64,000 nucleotides of DNA from JAYODW01 sp038116745 (GTDB taxonomy: Bacteria; Pseudomonadota; Gammaproteobacteria; Ga0077536), in contig JAYODW010000003.1 in the NCBI GenBank assembly GCA_038116745.1, positions 62,001 to 126,000 of the forward strand, in the 5' to 3' direction. Positions 62,132 through 64,000 of this stretch are shown here, piece by piece. Numbering within the stretch: position 1 is the stretch's first letter; each line of letters opens with the position of its first letter. Made by a program: the position numbers and the translations under genes. The notes below the pieces were generated by a model. It was not told where the DNA came from. It was given only the letters and a program-made list of their open reading frames with translations, and did no database searches.

Positions 62132-64000
62132 ATGGCTAACGGCAACGATCAACCTCAAGGTGCGTCCAGACGCAAATTCACGCGCATTCCTGTCAATCTT
62201 CCAGGTTACGTGCGGGTCGGCGGGAACACACCCGTGGCCTGCACGGTCCGCGACTATTGCCCGGGCGGCATGTTCATTGCCCCCGATTCCGGTTCGTTCG
62301 CTGATCTGGCAACCCCAGCGAAGGCGGAGCTGCTCTTCGCGCTTATCGTTGATGGAGAACAGCGCGACCTGAGTTTGAATCTCATGGTGGTCCGCGCAGC
62401 CGATCAGGGCATGGGTGTGTCCTTCGTCGAGCCGGACCCGTTAGTGCTGGAGACTCTGCGACAGCTTGCGGACAGCGTCAGTCATGCGGATGCCGCGACA
62501 GGTAACAGCACGGCTCTCGATGGCACGCTGAGTGGCTTTGCACCGGAACATGCTGCACTGAGAGAGCCGCTTAAGCAGGCGGTCGAAGCGCCGCTGACAG
62601 GTCTTGGCGAGCGCTTTTTCAAGCAGGCCTGCGACGCCCTGTTCGTCGCTGCGAGGGACGCGGGGAGTAACGTCGAGGAGCGGCGATTCCTGGATGCCCA
62701 ACGTCAGATGCTGGCGCTGAGTGCCGGGGTAAAAACGCAGTTCATTCCGGACCTCCAGGGTGGTGTTGAGATTCTTGGGAATCCTGTCGCGAGGACTGAA
62801 CAATCCTCGGGTCTGTCGCTGGAGTCCGGCGGACTCTCTCTCATCGATAAGGGTGATTTCGAGGACTTTTTGGCAATTTCCGAAGCAGCGGCAGAACTGG
62901 AGGCCCGGTTCAAAGACGCGTTGTTTGATCTGGGCGCACGGCTATCGCATCTGGCCAAACGTGAGGTCACCTTAAGTAATAATCCTCTTGGCCCCAGCGC
63001 GCTATGCAATCTGCTGGCTGGATTGTTCAAAGAGCTTGACGCAGACCATCGGGTAAAAACGATGGTCTACCGGGAGCTCAAAGGCACGCTCCACGCTGAA
63101 CTCGGGGCGATTTACGAGCAGCTGAACCGCTTTCTTGCGGGGCAGGGAATACTGCCCGATGTCGTCAAAGAGCAGCCTGACTATCGGCCGAGACCGTCAG
63201 CTGACGTTGGTTTCGGCGTTTCCGGAAACGCGCGGTCACGTCGACCTGAGGCAAATGCGTTTGCTGAGGAGGCGCTTGATGACCTCATGCCCGGCCCTGA
63301 GAACTATGATGGCAGCGCGGTTCCGGCATCTCTGGAACCGGCTGATTTCGTCGCGCCTTCCGCCTCTGTCAGGGCGGTGCGGCCGGCCGCGCCTCCAGGG
63401 GCACAACCGCTTTCTTCGGGGTCATCGGTGACCGCTGAACCGCCGCTGTCTGAACGTCCAAGCGCAGCCGCTGAACCGTCAGTGGCAAGCTGGGGCAGGA
63501 CGCCGGTGAATGCGCTTGCGCGCACTGCGCCCAGAGTCCACTCAGCAGTGCAGGCGCAGCTTGCGCTGCGGCGTCAGATACGCGAACAGCCGCAGGGTCC
63601 CGTTCTGGCTGCAGCTGCAGAATCAAGCCTGGGCGGCGTTAGCGAGGGTGCAGGTCAGCGCGCCATTGCGCGCGTCTCTGCGGGCTTGCTGAATGTCCAG
63701 CGCAACATCGGCGCCGATGCTTCATCTGGCGATGAAGAGCACATAGACAGCCTGGTCCAGGCGGCGCTCGCGCAGGCAGATCCAGCCGACGAAGCATTGA
63801 ATGCTGATGATGCCGATGCCATGGAGGTAGTCGGGAACCTGTTCTCCGCGATGATGGACGATGAGCTGGTCGCCACGTCTGCCAAAGCGCAGCTCGCCCA
63901 GCTTCGGCCGGCTTCGCATCGTGCCGCGCTGCTCGACCCTGAATTCTTCGCCTCCAACCAGCATCCTGTGCGACAGGTCATCAATCGCGTGTCCCGAGTC
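62132..64000 (+). CDS. PilZ-domain DUF1631-like protein, N-terminal part (runs off window)
   Basis: 623 codons remain open to the right edge. Residues 13-105 form a PilZ-like domain (RRKFTRIPVNLPGYVRVGG, then VRDYCPGGMFIAP, then LMVVRAADQGMGVSFVEPD), with the arginine pair and a D-x-C-x-x-G version of the usual D-x-S-x-x-G, so cyclic di-GMP binding is plausible. Helical DUF1631-like segments follow (RRFLDAQRQMLALSAGV, DFEDFLAISEAAAELEARFK, NPLGPSALCNLLAGLF, RELKGTLHAELGAIYEQLNRFL), then a Pro/Ala-rich linker (about 370-480) and a further helical part. The ATG at 62132 has a weak ribosome site. Function in the family is unknown. Confidence 0.8.
   Translation, partial: MANGNDQPQGASRRKFTRIPVNLPGYVRVGGNTPVACTVRDYCPGGMFIAPDSGSFADLATPAKAELLFALIVDGEQRDLSLNLMVVRAADQGMGVSFVEPDPLVLETLRQLADSVSHADAATGNSTALDGTLSGFAPEHAALREPLKQAVEAPLTGLGERFFKQACDALFVAARDAGSNVEERRFLDAQRQMLALSAGVKTQFIPDLQGGVEILGNPVARTEQSSGLSLESGGLSLIDKGDFEDFLAISEAAAELEARFKDALFDLGARLSHLAKREVTLSNNPLGPSALCNLLAGLFKELDADHRVKTMVYRELKGTLHAELGAIYEQLNRFLAGQGILPDVVKEQPDYRPRPSADVGFGVSGNARSRRPEANAFAEEALDDLMPGPENYDGSAVPASLEPADFVAPSASVRAVRPAAPPGAQPLSSGSSVTAEPPLSERPSAAAEPSVASWGRTPVNALARTAPRVHSAVQAQLALRRQIREQPQGPVLAAAAESSLGGVSEGAGQRAIARVSAGLLNVQRNIGADASSGDEEHIDSLVQAALAQADPADEALNADDADAMEVVGNLFSAMMDDELVATSAKAQLAQLRPASHRAALLDPEFFASNQHPVRQVINRVSRV

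Overview
The window is GC-rich, densely coded DNA from what is most likely an aerobic gammaproteobacterium that breaks down hydrocarbons, aromatic acids or terpenoids. This rests on gene content only: a bacterial glutaminyl-tRNA synthetase next to tRNA-Arg(CCU), a PilZ/DUF1631-type protein, an SBP56-SCO-MauG methanethiol oxidase operon, several acyl-CoA dehydrogenases, a ring-hydroxylating dioxygenase and four Baeyer-Villiger-type monooxygenases. I cannot name a genus. No insertion sequence, phage gene, rRNA or CRISPR array was recognised.

Region 1 (1-11 kb) is a catabolic island. Two acyl-CoA dehydrogenases face a MarR regulator across a palindromic operator. Downstream of the regulator lie a shortened FadB-like protein, a third acyl-CoA dehydrogenase and an AlkB-family membrane hydroxylase. 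On the opposite strand, a Rieske dioxygenase (alpha, beta), an extradiol dioxygenase, an SDR dehydrogenase and an ACMSD-like decarboxylase form a compact operon. Its logic matches the p-cymene/p-cumate route: dihydroxylate an aromatic acid, rearomatise, cleave the ring, decarboxylate.

Region 2 (11-20 kb) starts with the methanethiol oxidase operon (SBP56/MtoX, SCO1-like copper protein, MauG-like di-haem protein). It continues with two TPM-domain proteins, a PQQ-cytochrome c quinohaemoprotein, a deazaflavin-type nitroreductase and an orphan TorT-like binding protein.

Region 3 (20-36.7 kb) has an FAH-family hydrolase with Baeyer-Villiger copy 1, a PAS-GGDEF-EAL protein with a damaged EAL site, a fused hydantoinase/5-oxoprolinase, Baeyer-Villiger copy 2, a ketopantoate reductase-like protein, an acyl-CoA ligase and a methyltransferase.

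Region 4 (37-43 kb) is the most unusual. A UrtA/AmiC-type binding protein overlaps a chemoreceptor that carries an N-terminal DUF442 (rhodanese/phosphatase-like) domain. A TauE/SafE exporter and a Tat-signal aminotransferase follow. A 1.28 kb gene-free stretch comes next.

Region 5 (44-64 kb) holds a DUF2490 barrel, a MOSC protein beside a molybdopterin oxidoreductase, Baeyer-Villiger copies 3 and 4, a 2OG-Fe(II) oxygenase-like protein, an amidohydrolase, a methyltransferase/MTHFR-like pair, DUF4126, a lipoprotein, an azoreductase, a flavin monooxygenase interrupted by an in-frame TGA, tRNA-Arg, glnS and the start of a PilZ/DUF1631 protein.
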